Source of the DNA: CAYFKJ01 sp964528595 | Lineage (GTDB): Bacteria; Pseudomonadota; Alphaproteobacteria; UBA2966 | Length of the DNA stretch: 37,721 bases | NCBI GenBank assembly: GCA_964528595.1 | Contig: CAZGTM010000038.1 | Coordinates: 1-37,721, forward strand | Direction: 5' to 3' | Shown: positions 1-8,483 of the stretch, piece by piece | Position numbering within the stretch: the first letter of the stretch is position 1 | Layout of the letters: each line of letters begins with the position of its first letter | The notes under the pieces: model-generated | What the model was told of the DNA's origin: nothing | The model's input: the letters and a program-made list of their open reading frames with translations, nothing else | Database searches by the model: none | Translations under genes and position numbers: made by a program

Positions 1-608
1 TGCGCCGGCTGCCGACGCTGGACGCCGAAACGCGGGCCGGGCGGGGCTGGTCCGGCAACCCGGCGCTGTTCGACGGGGTGGCTGAGATCGGCGGCAAGAC
101 CTTCGGCCTCGTGGGCTACGGCGCCGTGCCCCGGATCCTGGCGCCGGTGCTCGGCGCTCTGGGCGCGAACCTGGTCTACACTGCAACGGCGGAGAAGCCC
201 GATGCCCCGGCGGCCTGGCGGGAGCTACCCGCGCTGTTGGCGGAAGCCGATATCGTTTCACTGCATGTACCGTTGACGCCGGAAACAGACGGGATGATCA
301 ACGCCGAAGCCATCGCGGCCATGAAAAGCGGCTCATACCTGATCAACACGGCCCGCGGCGCTTTGGTGGACGAGGCGGCGCTCCTCGACGCCTTGACGTC
401 GGGCAAACTGGCCGCCGCCGGCCTCAATGTGTTCGCCGAGGAACCGGTAGATCCCGCCAACCCCTTGCTCACTTTAGGCAACGTCGTGGTGGCTCCCCAC
501 GTGGCCTGGTTGACGCCGGAAACCCTGGACCGAAGCCTGGCGGTTGCGTTTGAGAACTGCCGCCGCCTGCGCGACGGCGAGGCGCTGCTTCACGCCGTCG
601 CCGACTGA
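1..608 (+). CDS. D-isomer-specific 2-hydroxyacid dehydrogenase, 5'-truncated by window edge
   Basis: The frame is open from base 3 to the TGA at 606-608, so the gene starts before the window; the first internal GTG (78) is not a credible start because family-like sequence (a GRGW segment) precedes it. The visible part holds the Rossmann NAD-binding domain, with GLVGYGAVP where the family usually has GxGxxG, so the third glycine is Pro. The three catalytic landmarks are present: Arg in INTARGALVDE, Glu in FAEEPVDP and His in PHVAW. Family members reduce 2-keto acids or oxidise D-2-hydroxy acids with NAD(P). The substrate is unknown. Its last 19 bases overlap the 3' end of the convergent LysR gene. 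It may belong to the same amino/keto acid theme as the hydantoin operon, but that is inference. Confidence 0.9.
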   Translation, partial: RRLPTLDAETRAGRGWSGNPALFDGVAEIGGKTFGLVGYGAVPRILAPVLGALGANLVYTATAEKPDAPAAWRELPALLAEADIVSLHVPLTPETDGMINAEAIAAMKSGSYLINTARGALVDEAALLDALTSGKLAAAGLNVFAEEPVDPANPLLTLGNVVVAPHVAWLTPETLDRSLAVAFENCRRLRDGEALLHAVAD

Positions 609-1507
609 CGCACGAGGTTTTCGAACATGAAGTTGCGCAAGGCGGCGTGCTCCGGATCGCTGTCGCGGATCTGGTGCCAGTGCAAGCCGATCATGAAACC
701 CGGCATCTCGAACGGCAGTTCGTGAATGTCGAGGCCGAAGTGGCTTCTCACGCGCTCGCCCAGCAGGCGCGGGATGGTGAGGAGGTGATCTGAGCGCGAG
801 GCCAGCAGGCAGGCCGACAGGAAGTGCGGCACGCTGCAGACCACGGTCCGGCTCATGCCGAGCTTCTTGAGCTTGTCGTCGACCACGCCACGCGTGCCGC
901 CCCGGTCGGGCGCCACGAGAATATGTCCCAGCGAAACGTAATCGGAAAGTGTCAGCGTTTTGCCGATATCCCCTTTTCCCCGCCGCGTCACGCAAACGAA
1001 TTCCTGCTGCGACAGTTTGCGCGAGATCAGGCTGTTGACCGCCGTCGTATCCGGCAGGTGGGCGAGGGCGAAGTCGGCGCGTCCGGTCTCGAAATTGTCC
1101 TGCAATTGGGCGCGCTGGAACTGCACCACCTCGATACTGATGCCGGGCGCCGTGGCGGCCAGCCGCTCGACCAGATCGGGCAGGAACAGGGTTTCCTCCA
1201 GATCGGACATGACGACGCGGAAATGGCGCTTGATCGCGTCCAACGCCGGCAGTTCCTCCGGCGAGTCCGCCGAGACCTGCCGCAGCAGGTCCAAGGACAG
1301 TTCGATGCGGGGCCGGATATCCGTGGCGAAGTGGGTCGGCTGCATACCGTTGCGCGTCCGCACAAACAAGGGATCGCCCAGCTGTGCGCGTAACCGGGCC
1401 AGGGCGTTGCTCGTGGCGGGCTGCGTCAGGCCCAGCGAATCCGCGGCTTTGGAAACCGATCCATGCCGCATGATCTCGAGAAAAACGGGATAGAGGTTGA
1501 AATCCAT
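590..1507 (-). CDS. LysR-family transcriptional regulator
   Basis: 305 residues, the normal LysR length. The N-terminal winged helix-turn-helix spans about residues 5-62, with the typical GSVSKAADSLGLTQPATSNALARL pattern (split here at GSVSKAADSLG and LTQPATSNALARL) and LGDPLFVRTRNGM wing. The rest is a periplasmic-binding-protein-like effector domain. It resembles the NodD/LinR-like branch, judged only from the N-terminus. It is transcribed divergently from the operon that starts at 1614, which encodes hydantoin-processing enzymes, so it is the likely activator of that operon, with a hydantoin or a product as co-inducer (inference). A 17-bp dyad lies five bases upstream of its ATG and could serve autoregulation. 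The 3' end overlaps the convergent dehydrogenase gene by 19 bp. Confidence 0.95.
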   Translation of the reverse strand: MDFNLYPVFLEIMRHGSVSKAADSLGLTQPATSNALARLRAQLGDPLFVRTRNGMQPTHFATDIRPRIELSLDLLRQVSADSPEELPALDAIKRHFRVVMSDLEETLFLPDLVERLAATAPGISIEVVQFQRAQLQDNFETGRADFALAHLPDTTAVNSLISRKLSQQEFVCVTRRGKGDIGKTLTLSDYVSLGHILVAPDRGGTRGVVDDKLKKLGMSRTVVCSVPHFLSACLLASRSDHLLTIPRLLGERVRSHFGLDIHELPFEMPGFMIGLHWHQIRDSDPEHAALRNFMFENLVRQSATA

Positions 1508-1511
1508 TTAT

Positions 1512-1528
1512 TATTGATATCATCAATA
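1512..1528. promoter_or_regulatory. Inverted repeat in LysR/hydantoin-operon divergent promoter
   Basis: TATTGAT-ATC-ATCAATA is a perfect 7+3+7 dyad placed just upstream of the LysR start codon in an A+T-rich 106-bp divergent intergenic region. LysR proteins commonly bind T-N11-A dyads in such divergent promoters, and this one fits that layout. Binding is inferred. I see no convincing sigma70 -35/-10 pair for the + strand operon. Confidence 0.5.
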
Positions 1529-1613
1529 GAGCTAAATCCATAAAATAAATTTCATCATTGGTAGTACGGTTCCTATATTGAGCGCAAGGCAACAAAAACT
1601 CGGAGGATCCGGC

Positions 1614-1925
1614 ATGTTCGGCATCGTTATTCAGTATGATTATTCCGGCGACGAGGGCGCCTGGCAGGAGGCCGTCGACAAGTTCATGGCCAGCATCGAC
1701 GCCGATGAGCGGCTCCAGGGCCGTTTCAGCTATCAGGTCAACGTCAAGAACGACGGCACGGGGCGCGTCCATATCGGCCAGTGGGACGAAGAAGAGACGC
1801 TCAAACACATGCAGAGCCAACCGTACTTTGCCGAGTTTTCCGGCAAGGTGAAGGAATTCGCCGGCAGCCCGCCCGACGCTGCGGGGTTCAAGCGCCTGGG
1901 CAGAACAACTTCGAGGGTAAGCTAG
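1614..1925 (+). CDS. Small dimeric alpha-beta-barrel-like protein, function unknown
   Basis: 103 residues. The start at 1614 is chosen over an upstream in-frame start (1578) because a GGAGG Shine-Dalgarno at 1602-1606 sits eight bases before the ATG. The pattern of an N-terminal beta strand (MFGIVIQYDY), a helix, strands, then a helix with an Exx-HMQSQPYFAEF segment recalls antibiotic-biosynthesis-monooxygenase/EthD-type dimeric ferredoxin-like folds, which often have roles as small heme or quinol enzymes or as partners. That assignment is by pattern only. It is the first gene of the LysR-divergent operon and is followed four bases later by a membrane protein gene. Confidence 0.75.
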   Translation: MFGIVIQYDYSGDEGAWQEAVDKFMASIDADERLQGRFSYQVNVKNDGTGRVHIGQWDEEETLKHMQSQPYFAEFSGKVKEFAGSPPDAAGFKRLGRTTSRVS

Positions 1926-1929
1926 GTCC

Positions 1930-2319
1930 ATGAACGTCTATCTGACGGCCGCCGGCCTGATCGCCGCCTTCATGCTGGTAGGCCACAGCACCATCGGGCG
2001 GAAGCAGTTCTTCCTACCCATGCTGGCCGTGGACTTTGACCCCGTGTCCAAGCGCGTCATGGAATTCGTCTGGCACATGTCGACCGCCTCCCTGGTGTTG
2101 CCGCCCATCGTCCTGCTCTACGCCGGCTTCAACGGGATCGGAGAGACGGCGATGCGTTACGTCGTCATCTACGTCGCCCTGCAGTTTGCCGCCTGGGGCG
2201 CCGTACATTTCCTGCTGGTGTCGACCTCCGGATTGCCCGGCGCGCTTTACAAGATGTTCCAGTGGATGCTGTTCCTGGCTGTCGGCGTCCTCGGTTGGGC
2301 GGGTATGGCCGCCGCGTAG
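1930..2319 (+). CDS. Small integral membrane protein, unknown function
   Basis: 129 residues with about four hydrophobic segments: roughly 4-20, 50-66, 76-95 and 105-128. A charged/aromatic loop, GRKQFFLPML...DFDPVSKRVMEF, follows the first helix. I do not recognise the family with certainty. It starts four bases after the preceding stop and lies inside the hydantoin operon, so it is probably co-expressed with it. It might be a membrane partner of the preceding small protein or a transport accessory; neither role is shown by the sequence. Confidence 0.75.
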   Translation: MNVYLTAAGLIAAFMLVGHSTIGRKQFFLPMLAVDFDPVSKRVMEFVWHMSTASLVLPPIVLLYAGFNGIGETAMRYVVIYVALQFAAWGAVHFLLVSTSGLPGALYKMFQWMLFLAVGVLGWAGMAAA

Positions 2320-2382
2320 AGGGTCGTGCCAAGCCGCTATCCGGGCTTGTCAACGCGGCGTAAGTCCCGTTCAATCGGCGGC

Positions 2383-3306
2383 ATGAGAAAGCTGGTGATC
2401 GGCGGGGCGCAGCTGGGCCCCATCCAGAAATCGGACGACCGGGCAGCCGTCGTCGCGCGGATGCTCGACCTGATGGACCGGGCCAAGGCGCAAAACTGCG
2501 ACCTGATCGCCTACCCCGAACTGACCCTCACCACATTTTTTCCGCGCTGGTTGATGGAAGACCAGGCCGAGGTCGATACTTGGTTCGAACGCGAGATGCC
2601 GAACGCCGCGACCCAACCGCTGTTCGAGCGGGCGGCGGAATACGGTATGGCGATGAGCTTCGGCTACGCCGAACTGACGCCGGACGGCCACCACTACAAC
2701 ACCTCGATTTTGACCGACGACAAGGGCCACATCGTCGGCAAGTACCGCAAGGTGCATCTGCCAGGCCATGCCGAGTTCGATCCCGAGCGGGATTTTCAGC
2801 ATCTGGAGAAGCGCTACTTCGAACCCGGCGACCTCGGCTTTCCGGTCTGGCGCACGCTGGGAGGTATCGTCGGCATGTGCATCTGCAACGACCGGCGCTG
2901 GCCCGAAACCTACCGCGTCATGGGCCTGAGCGGCGTCGAGCTGATCCTGCTGGGCTACAACACGCCGTCGGTCAATTCCCAGCGCGCCGGCGAGGGGCCG
3001 GAAAAAAGGCTTTTCCACAACCGCCTGTCGGTGCAGTCCGGCGCCTACCAGAACAGCACCTGGGTCGTCGCCGTCGCCAAGGCCGGTGTCGAGGACGGCA
3101 ATCCCCTGATCGGCGGCAGCTTGATCGTCAACCCGGACGGCGAGATCATGGTCGAGGCCGAAACGGAGGATGACGAACTGATCGTGCACGCCTGCGACCT
3201 CGACGACTGCACCTTCGGCAAGGAAACCATTTTTGATTTTGCCCGCCATCGCCGGATCGAGCACTATCAACCCATTACCACGCAAACCGGCGTCAAGCTG
3301 CCTTAA
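2383..3306 (+). CDS. N-carbamoyl-D-amino acid hydrolase (D-carbamoylase)
   Basis: 307 residues from the ATG at 2383, matching the roughly 304-residue length of Agrobacterium D-carbamoylase. A GTG at 2326 would add 19 residues not expected in the family. This is a nitrilase-superfamily enzyme with the triad Glu46 (in AYPELTLTTFFPRW), Lys123 (in GKYRKVHLPGH) and Cys168 (in MCICNDRRWPE). The whole FQHLEKRYFEPGDLGFPV block and the NDRRWPETYRVMGL block are near-identical to what I recall of known D-carbamoylases. It hydrolyses N-carbamoyl-D-amino acids to D-amino acid, CO2 and ammonia in the cytoplasm. With the hydantoinase at 4285 and the racemase at 5760 it completes a hydantoin-to-D-amino-acid route. 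The specific assignment is firm; the natural substrate is unknown. Confidence 0.93.
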   Translation: MRKLVIGGAQLGPIQKSDDRAAVVARMLDLMDRAKAQNCDLIAYPELTLTTFFPRWLMEDQAEVDTWFEREMPNAATQPLFERAAEYGMAMSFGYAELTPDGHHYNTSILTDDKGHIVGKYRKVHLPGHAEFDPERDFQHLEKRYFEPGDLGFPVWRTLGGIVGMCICNDRRWPETYRVMGLSGVELILLGYNTPSVNSQRAGEGPEKRLFHNRLSVQSGAYQNSTWVVAVAKAGVEDGNPLIGGSLIVNPDGEIMVEAETEDDELIVHACDLDDCTFGKETIFDFARHRRIEHYQPITTQTGVKLP

Positions 3307-3318
3307 CGGAAGATCATC

Positions 3319-4266
3319 ATGCCGACCGACCGCCTCACCGAGGACGCCAAGGGCGTCTATGTCATCTCCGCCACGCCGTTTGCCGACGACGGTGCCGTCG
3401 ATCTGGCCAGCGCCGACCGGCTGGTCGAGTTCTATCTCGAGAGCGGCGTCAGCGGCATCACCATCCTGGGCATCATGGGTGAGGCGCCCAAACTAGCGCC
3501 GGAGGAAAGCGTCTCCTTCATGGAACACATGCTGGGCCGCGTCGACGGCCGCGTACCGGTCGTCGTCGGGGTTTCGGGACCCGGTCTCGACAACATGGCG
3601 AACCTTGTGCACAAGTCGATGGACGCGGGCGCCGCCGGCGTCATGATCGCGCCCATGCCCGGATTGTCCCACGAAGAAAAATTGTTGGGTTACTTCGATC
3701 AGGTCATGAGTGCCCTCGGCGGTGACGTGCCGGTGGTTTACCAGGACTACCCGCAGTCGACGGGCGTACACATGTCGGTGTCGACGTTCAACCGCTTGGT
3801 CGCGACGCATCCCCAGATCGTCATGCTCAAGCATGAGGACTGCCCCGGCCTCACGAAGCTTTCGCAGATCAGGCGGAGCGCCGAGACGCAGGGCCTCAGG
3901 CGCGTGTCCATCCTGGTCGGCAACAACGGCCTCTACCTGCCGCAGGAGCTGACACGCGGCGCGGACGGCGCCATGACCGGCTTCGCCTATCCGGAAATGA
4001 TCGTCGAGGTGGTCAAACTGCACCAGGCGGGTGAGGCGGACGCGGCGGAAGACCTGTTCGACGCCTATCTGCCGCTGGTGCGCTATGAACAGCAGGTCGG
4101 TTTCGGCCTCGCTGTGCGCAAGGAGATCTTCCGCCGGCGCGGCATCCTGGCCTCTAACGCCGCCCGCGCGCCCGGCCCCAAATTGACCGATGACGATCAC
4201 GCCGAGCTCGGCCGCTTGATGGATCGGCTCGAGGGCAAGATCCGGGACCTCGGTCAGGCGGCATGA
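3319..4266 (+). CDS. DapA-family (dihydrodipicolinate synthase-like) aldolase/lyase
   Basis: 315-residue TIM-barrel protein of the class I Schiff-base aldolase family. Lys171 in VMLKHEDCPG is the expected Schiff-base residue. It is unlikely to be a true lysine-biosynthesis enzyme: the usual GTTGES carboxylate-binding loop reads GIMGEAP, and the usual Y-N-x-P motif reads YQDYPQSTG, so the Thr44 and Tyr133 equivalents are altered or shifted. The family includes lyases and hydratases acting on 2-keto acids such as pyruvate. It starts 12 bases after the carbamoylase stop and 18 bases before the hydantoinase, so it is part of the operon and probably acts on a keto acid formed from, or leading to, the amino acid product (inference). 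Confidence 0.88.
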   Translation: MPTDRLTEDAKGVYVISATPFADDGAVDLASADRLVEFYLESGVSGITILGIMGEAPKLAPEESVSFMEHMLGRVDGRVPVVVGVSGPGLDNMANLVHKSMDAGAAGVMIAPMPGLSHEEKLLGYFDQVMSALGGDVPVVYQDYPQSTGVHMSVSTFNRLVATHPQIVMLKHEDCPGLTKLSQIRRSAETQGLRRVSILVGNNGLYLPQELTRGADGAMTGFAYPEMIVEVVKLHQAGEADAAEDLFDAYLPLVRYEQQVGFGLAVRKEIFRRRGILASNAARAPGPKLTDDDHAELGRLMDRLEGKIRDLGQAA

Positions 4267-4284
4267 TTTGAAGGAAGAACGGTC

Positions 4285-5748
4285 ATGAACGATTTCGATC
4301 TGGTCATTTCGGGCGGCACGGTGGCGACGGCCAGCGATACCTTCCAGGCGGATGTCGGCGTCAAAGACGGCGTAATCACGGCGCTGGGACAGGGTCTGGA
4401 AACATCCGGCCGGACGATCGACGCCAGCGGCAAGTTCGTGCTACCGGGCGGCGTCGAAAGCCATTGCCACATCGAGCAGGAATCCTCCATGGGGATCATG
4501 ACGTCGGATGACTATTATTCCGGCAGCGTCTCGGCGGCCTTCGGCGGCAACACCACGATCATCCCCTTCGCGGCCCAGATGAAAGGCCAATCGTTGCGCG
4601 AGGTGATCGACATCTACCACGGCCGCGCCGCGCCCAAGTCGGTGATCGATTATTCCTACCACCTGATCCTCTCGGACCCAACCGAGAGCGTACTGCGCGA
4701 CGAACTGCCCGCCGCCTTCGAGGAAGGCATCATGTCGTTCAAGGTTTTCATGACCTACGACCTGATGAAGGTCGACGACGGCCAGATGCTGGACGTGCTG
4801 TCGATCGCCCGCGAGCACGACGCCATGACCATGGTGCATGCCGAGAACGACGCTCTGATCAAGTGGATGAGCAACCGCCTGCTGGACCGCGGCTTCAAGG
4901 CGCCGAAGTACCATGCCCTCAGCCACCCCCGCGCCGCCGAGGTCGAGGCCGTCCACCGGGCGACGCAGCTAGCCAACTTCATCGACACGCCGATGCTGAT
5001 CGTTCACGTCTCGACCGAGAAGGCGGCCAACGTCATCGCCCAGGCCAGGCTGGAGGGTAACAAGATCTTCGGCGAGACCTGTCCGCACTACCTCTTCCTC
5101 ACCTCCGCCGATATGGACCTGCCCGATGCCTATGGCGCCAAGTTCTGTTGCAGCCCGCCCTTGCGCGACGACACCGCGAAAGCGGCCATTTGGAGGGGCC
5201 TGCAGAACGGCACGTTCCAGGTGCTGTCATCGGACCACGCGCCCTACCGTTTCGACGAGACCGGCAAGCTCAGGGCCGGACCCGATCCCAGCTTCAAGCA
5301 GTGCGCCAACGGCCTGCCCGGCATCGAGATGCGGATGCCGCTGTTGTTTTCCGAAGGCGTGGGCAAGGGCCGCGTGACGCTCAACCAGTTCGTCGCGCTG
5401 ACCTCGACCAACGCCGCCAAGATGTTCGGCGTCCATCCCCGCAAGGGCACAATCGCGATCGGCACAGACGCCGATGTCGCCATCTGGGATCCCGATCATG
5501 TCAAAACCATCACGACCGAGGCGCTGCACGACAACATGAACTACACCCCCTACGACGGCTGGCAGGTCACGGGTTGGCCGACGACCGTCATCAGCCGGGG
5601 CCGCGTCGTCGTCGAAAACGATGATCTCAAGGTCGAACGCGGCACGGGCGAGTTTCTCAAGCGCGGTCCGGTCGACTGCACCGGCATGCCTGGACATACG
5701 CCGCCCGAACTTGACCCGGCAGAAAATTTCGGCGCCGAATTGCTTTAG
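4285..5748 (+). CDS. D-hydantoinase / dihydropyrimidinase
   Basis: 487 residues, amidohydrolase superfamily. The binuclear metal site is complete: His60 and His62 (ESHCHIEQ), carboxylated Lys153 (SFKVFMTYD), His185 (MVHAEN), His241 (IVHVSTEKA) and Asp317 (SSDHAPY). The spacing matches D-hydantoinases (about 58/60/150/183/239/315). It opens 5-substituted hydantoins or dihydropyrimidines to N-carbamoyl amino acids without ATP. The first metal motif has Glu in place of the usual Asp two residues before the first His. Adjacent carbamoylase and racemase genes favour a hydantoin substrate over pyrimidine catabolism. This enzyme is unrelated to the ATP-dependent HyuAB-type pair at 28268-32058. Confidence 0.93.
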   Translation: MNDFDLVISGGTVATASDTFQADVGVKDGVITALGQGLETSGRTIDASGKFVLPGGVESHCHIEQESSMGIMTSDDYYSGSVSAAFGGNTTIIPFAAQMKGQSLREVIDIYHGRAAPKSVIDYSYHLILSDPTESVLRDELPAAFEEGIMSFKVFMTYDLMKVDDGQMLDVLSIAREHDAMTMVHAENDALIKWMSNRLLDRGFKAPKYHALSHPRAAEVEAVHRATQLANFIDTPMLIVHVSTEKAANVIAQARLEGNKIFGETCPHYLFLTSADMDLPDAYGAKFCCSPPLRDDTAKAAIWRGLQNGTFQVLSSDHAPYRFDETGKLRAGPDPSFKQCANGLPGIEMRMPLLFSEGVGKGRVTLNQFVALTSTNAAKMFGVHPRKGTIAIGTDADVAIWDPDHVKTITTEALHDNMNYTPYDGWQVTGWPTTVISRGRVVVENDDLKVERGTGEFLKRGPVDCTGMPGHTPPELDPAENFGAELL

Positions 5749-5759
5749 GATCCCGCACC

Positions 5760-6413
5760 GTGGCCGCCGGACAAATCCTCGTCATCAACCCCAACTCCAA
5801 CGAGGCCGTGACGGCAGGCATTTCGGCTGCGCTGGAGGGCCTGCGCTTTGCCGACGGGCCGCAGATCCGTTGCGAAACACTGGAAGAGGGCCCGTTCGGC
5901 GTCGAAAGCCAGCGGGACGTGGACGCGGTCGCCCTGCCGCTGCGCCAGCGCGTGTTGGCCCGCACCGAGGTCGATGCCTATGTGCTCGCCTGTTATTCGG
6001 ACCCGGGTCTGCAGATCTGCCGCGAAGCCACCGCCAAACCGGTTTTCGGCATCCAAGAGAGCGCCGTCCTGACGGCATTGAGCCGGGCCGACGGCTTCGG
6101 CGTCATCGCGCTGGCCGGTGCCTCGATCAAACGGCACTTCCGGTATCTTCGGCAGATGGGCGTGGCGGAGCGCCTGGCGGGGGAGCGCGCCCTGAACCTC
6201 AGCGTGGCCGAGAGCGGCGGCGGCGAAACCTTTCCCAAGCTGGTGGAGATCGGCGGGCAGCTGCGGGACAGGGACGGCGCCGAAGTGATCATCCTGGGCT
6301 GCACGGGCATGGCGCCCCATCGCGCGCCGTTGGAAGACGCGCTGGGCATACCAGTCATCGATCCGACCCAGGCGGCCGTGACCATGGCCATCGGCAGCGT
6401 GGCGCCGGACTGA
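5760..6413 (+). CDS. Hydantoin / Asp-Glu racemase family protein
   Basis: 217 residues starting with GTG at 5760, eleven bases after the hydantoinase stop. It opens with the family signature ILVINPNSNEAVT. The two catalytic cysteines are present: Cys78 in LACYSDPG and Cys181 in ILGCTGMA, as expected for a cofactor-independent two-base racemase. The family includes hydantoin racemase, and the preceding D-hydantoinase and D-carbamoylase make racemisation of 5-monosubstituted hydantoins the best guess, allowing full conversion of L-hydantoins to D-amino acids. Aspartate racemase or another Asp/Glu-family activity cannot be excluded. It is the last gene of the operon, converging with the sensor kinase gene 45 bases downstream. 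Confidence 0.9.
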   Translation: MAAGQILVINPNSNEAVTAGISAALEGLRFADGPQIRCETLEEGPFGVESQRDVDAVALPLRQRVLARTEVDAYVLACYSDPGLQICREATAKPVFGIQESAVLTALSRADGFGVIALAGASIKRHFRYLRQMGVAERLAGERALNLSVAESGGGETFPKLVEIGGQLRDRDGAEVIILGCTGMAPHRAPLEDALGIPVIDPTQAAVTMAIGSVAPD

Positions 6414-6458
6414 CCGCCAATCGTAAATACCAAACAGCGGCCCGAAGGAGACCGAGGT

Positions 6459-8315
6459 CTAGGCCGCGTCTTGATGGAGAGGCAGTGTAAAGCTGAATTT
6501 CGTCCCTTCGCCGAGAACGCTTTCGACGCTTATTTCGCCGCCCTGCTTCTCCACGAGTTCCTTGCAGAGTTTGAGACCCAGTCCGGTGCCGGTCTCGCCG
6601 CCGGTGCCGACGGTGGAGGTCTTTTCGTCGATGTCGAACAAAATTTCCAGTTGGTCCTGGGGTATGCCGACACCGGTATCGGCGACCATCACTTCCAGGT
6701 CATTGCCGTTCGGTTTTGCCGACAGTTTTACGCGGCCATGCTCGGGCGTGAACTTGATAGCGTTGTTGACGAGGTTGCGGATGATCGTCTTGGTCATCTG
6801 CGAATCAACCATCACGATATCGGAACCCGATTGATTGTTGAGCTCGATCCCCTTTTGGCGGGCCACCGGATCCAGGGCAAGAAGAGCTTCCTGGGCAAGT
6901 TCGTGAATATTGTGCGGCGCCGGCACAAACTCGATTTGGTTTGTCTGGGCCAGCGACCAATCGAGCAGATCCTCCAGCAGCGATAGAACCTGCTCGGACG
7001 AGGCGTTGAGGGATTCGCTGATATCCGCGATTTTCTCCCGATCCATCGATTCCGCTTTGCGTTTCAGAATGGCGCTGTAATTGAGCAGTACCGTAAAGGG
7101 GCCCAGGAGGTCGTGAGCGATGATCGAAAAGAACTTGTCCTTCTGTTCGTTGAGGTCGGTGAGCTTGTCCCGCTGTTCCGCGACCTCCAGCTGGACCAGT
7201 TTGCGCTCCCTGTTGAGGACAAACAACGTGGCCAGAACAACTACCAGGAAGGCAATCAGCAGCGTGCCCGCCGAAATGATCGCCTTGTAGACGGAAAGCG
7301 TCTGGTAGGCTTCGGCGGTGTCGATCTCGGTGGTCAGGCCCATTTTCAAACGGCCGTCCCAGATCCAGGCGCCGACCACCGACACGCCCCGATAATCACG
7401 GTATCCCACGACATTGTCGCTGCTGTTGGCGCTGACGGCATCTCTTGCCATGACCGTCAGGGGTTGCCCCAACCGGGGGACCGATGGCTTCCCGCCGGCG
7501 ACGAGGTTAACTCCGGGATCGCGCAATACGACATCCAGATTAGGCGGCAGGCCTGGGTCGACCACACCGATTCGCTTCAGTTGGTCACGAAAACGGCTTT
7601 CGCTGATCATGCGGCCGTACTTGTCGAAAGCGTAGGTTTCCCCCGACTCGCCGATACGGCCTTGGCGCAGGACCTGGGAAAAATCCTCTTTCGGGTCGAT
7701 ACGGAACATGAGGATGGCGATTACTTCTTCCTCGATATCGTAAACCGGTGCGCCGACAAACATCGTCGCCGACTGTTCGACCAGATTGCCTTGCTTATCG
7801 GGCAGCGGAACATCGGACGGCAGCGGCAGGCTCATGGCCGGCTGGCCGGACCATACCTTGTTCATGAAATCGTGCTGGCCGGCGAGAAGGTTGAGCACGC
7901 CGAGATTGCTGTCCCGCGATGACGCCAGATTGAAATTGTCCGGCCCGATGACGAAATAGCCGAGGTAGCCCTTGCTGGTCAGCACCGGCTGCAACCAGAG
8001 ACGCAGCGCCAATTGCGCCGGCGCGGCGCTCAAGGTTTGAGGAGACGGCGTCAAGAGCAGCAAGTCGGCGACATACTTCTTGATCTCGGCGTTGCCGGCC
8101 CAAATTTCGGCATCCGATTGTTGTTCCTTAACCCATGACTTGACCGCTTCATGGGTCACGCCGACAACTGTCTTAAGCGCGTTGCGGGTGTCGTCCCGCG
8201 CAATCTTGTCGACTTTCGACTGAATGCTCCACGATCCCAGCGCCAGCATAGTACACGCCGCCGCCGCCGCAGCGACAACCCAACGGTACTGAACTATTCG
8301 TGTACTGACTGCCAT
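6459..8315 (-). CDS. Membrane sensor histidine kinase with Cache-like sensor
   Basis: 618 residues from the ATG at 8315, preferred over a longer start at 8363 because it places the first membrane helix (about residues 8-30) at the N-terminus behind a GCAGGA-type ribosome site. An extracytoplasmic region of about 310 residues follows, with a Cache-type stretch (GAPVYDIEEEVIAILMF... FDKYGRMISESRF), then a second helix (about 345-367) and a short coiled coil. HisKA has its phospho-His at about 401 (SIIAHDLLGPF). The HATPase_c domain has N-box NLVNNAIKF, G1 DTGVGIP and G2 GTGLGLKL. No response regulator gene is adjacent, so it is an orphan here. It is flanked by two amino/keto-acid enzyme clusters, but the ligand is unknown. 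Confidence 0.93.
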   Translation of the reverse strand: MAVSTRIVQYRWVVAAAAAACTMLALGSWSIQSKVDKIARDDTRNALKTVVGVTHEAVKSWVKEQQSDAEIWAGNAEIKKYVADLLLLTPSPQTLSAAPAQLALRLWLQPVLTSKGYLGYFVIGPDNFNLASSRDSNLGVLNLLAGQHDFMNKVWSGQPAMSLPLPSDVPLPDKQGNLVEQSATMFVGAPVYDIEEEVIAILMFRIDPKEDFSQVLRQGRIGESGETYAFDKYGRMISESRFRDQLKRIGVVDPGLPPNLDVVLRDPGVNLVAGGKPSVPRLGQPLTVMARDAVSANSSDNVVGYRDYRGVSVVGAWIWDGRLKMGLTTEIDTAEAYQTLSVYKAIISAGTLLIAFLVVVLATLFVLNRERKLVQLEVAEQRDKLTDLNEQKDKFFSIIAHDLLGPFTVLLNYSAILKRKAESMDREKIADISESLNASSEQVLSLLEDLLDWSLAQTNQIEFVPAPHNIHELAQEALLALDPVARQKGIELNNQSGSDIVMVDSQMTKTIIRNLVNNAIKFTPEHGRVKLSAKPNGNDLEVMVADTGVGIPQDQLEILFDIDEKTSTVGTGGETGTGLGLKLCKELVEKQGGEISVESVLGEGTKFSFTLPLHQDAA

Positions 8316-8483
8316 GGCGGTCCTGCTCTGAAAACGACTGCTAGGTTTTCGGAACGGCTCCAATCTTAGCCGAATTTTTGCTTTACGAACATGCTCTTAG
8401 AGGAAAGACAGGCGAACCACCGGAGGTTTTCCGGGACCGCATACGATGGCATTGTCGGTTGCACAATCCGACCGGCGAGGGCA

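Noticed and set aside
474..1931. Long open frames antisense to or overlapping real genes (for example 474-1931, 2371-3285, 21521-23800, 30103-32079, 35873-37717)
   Set aside because: They lie opposite or out of frame to well-recognised protein genes, are rich in Arg/His/Gly as expected of GC-rich shadow frames, and have no family motifs.
3319..4266. True lysine-pathway dapA
   Set aside because: The conserved carboxylate-binding loop and tyrosine motif are not kept, and the gene is inside a hydantoin operon.
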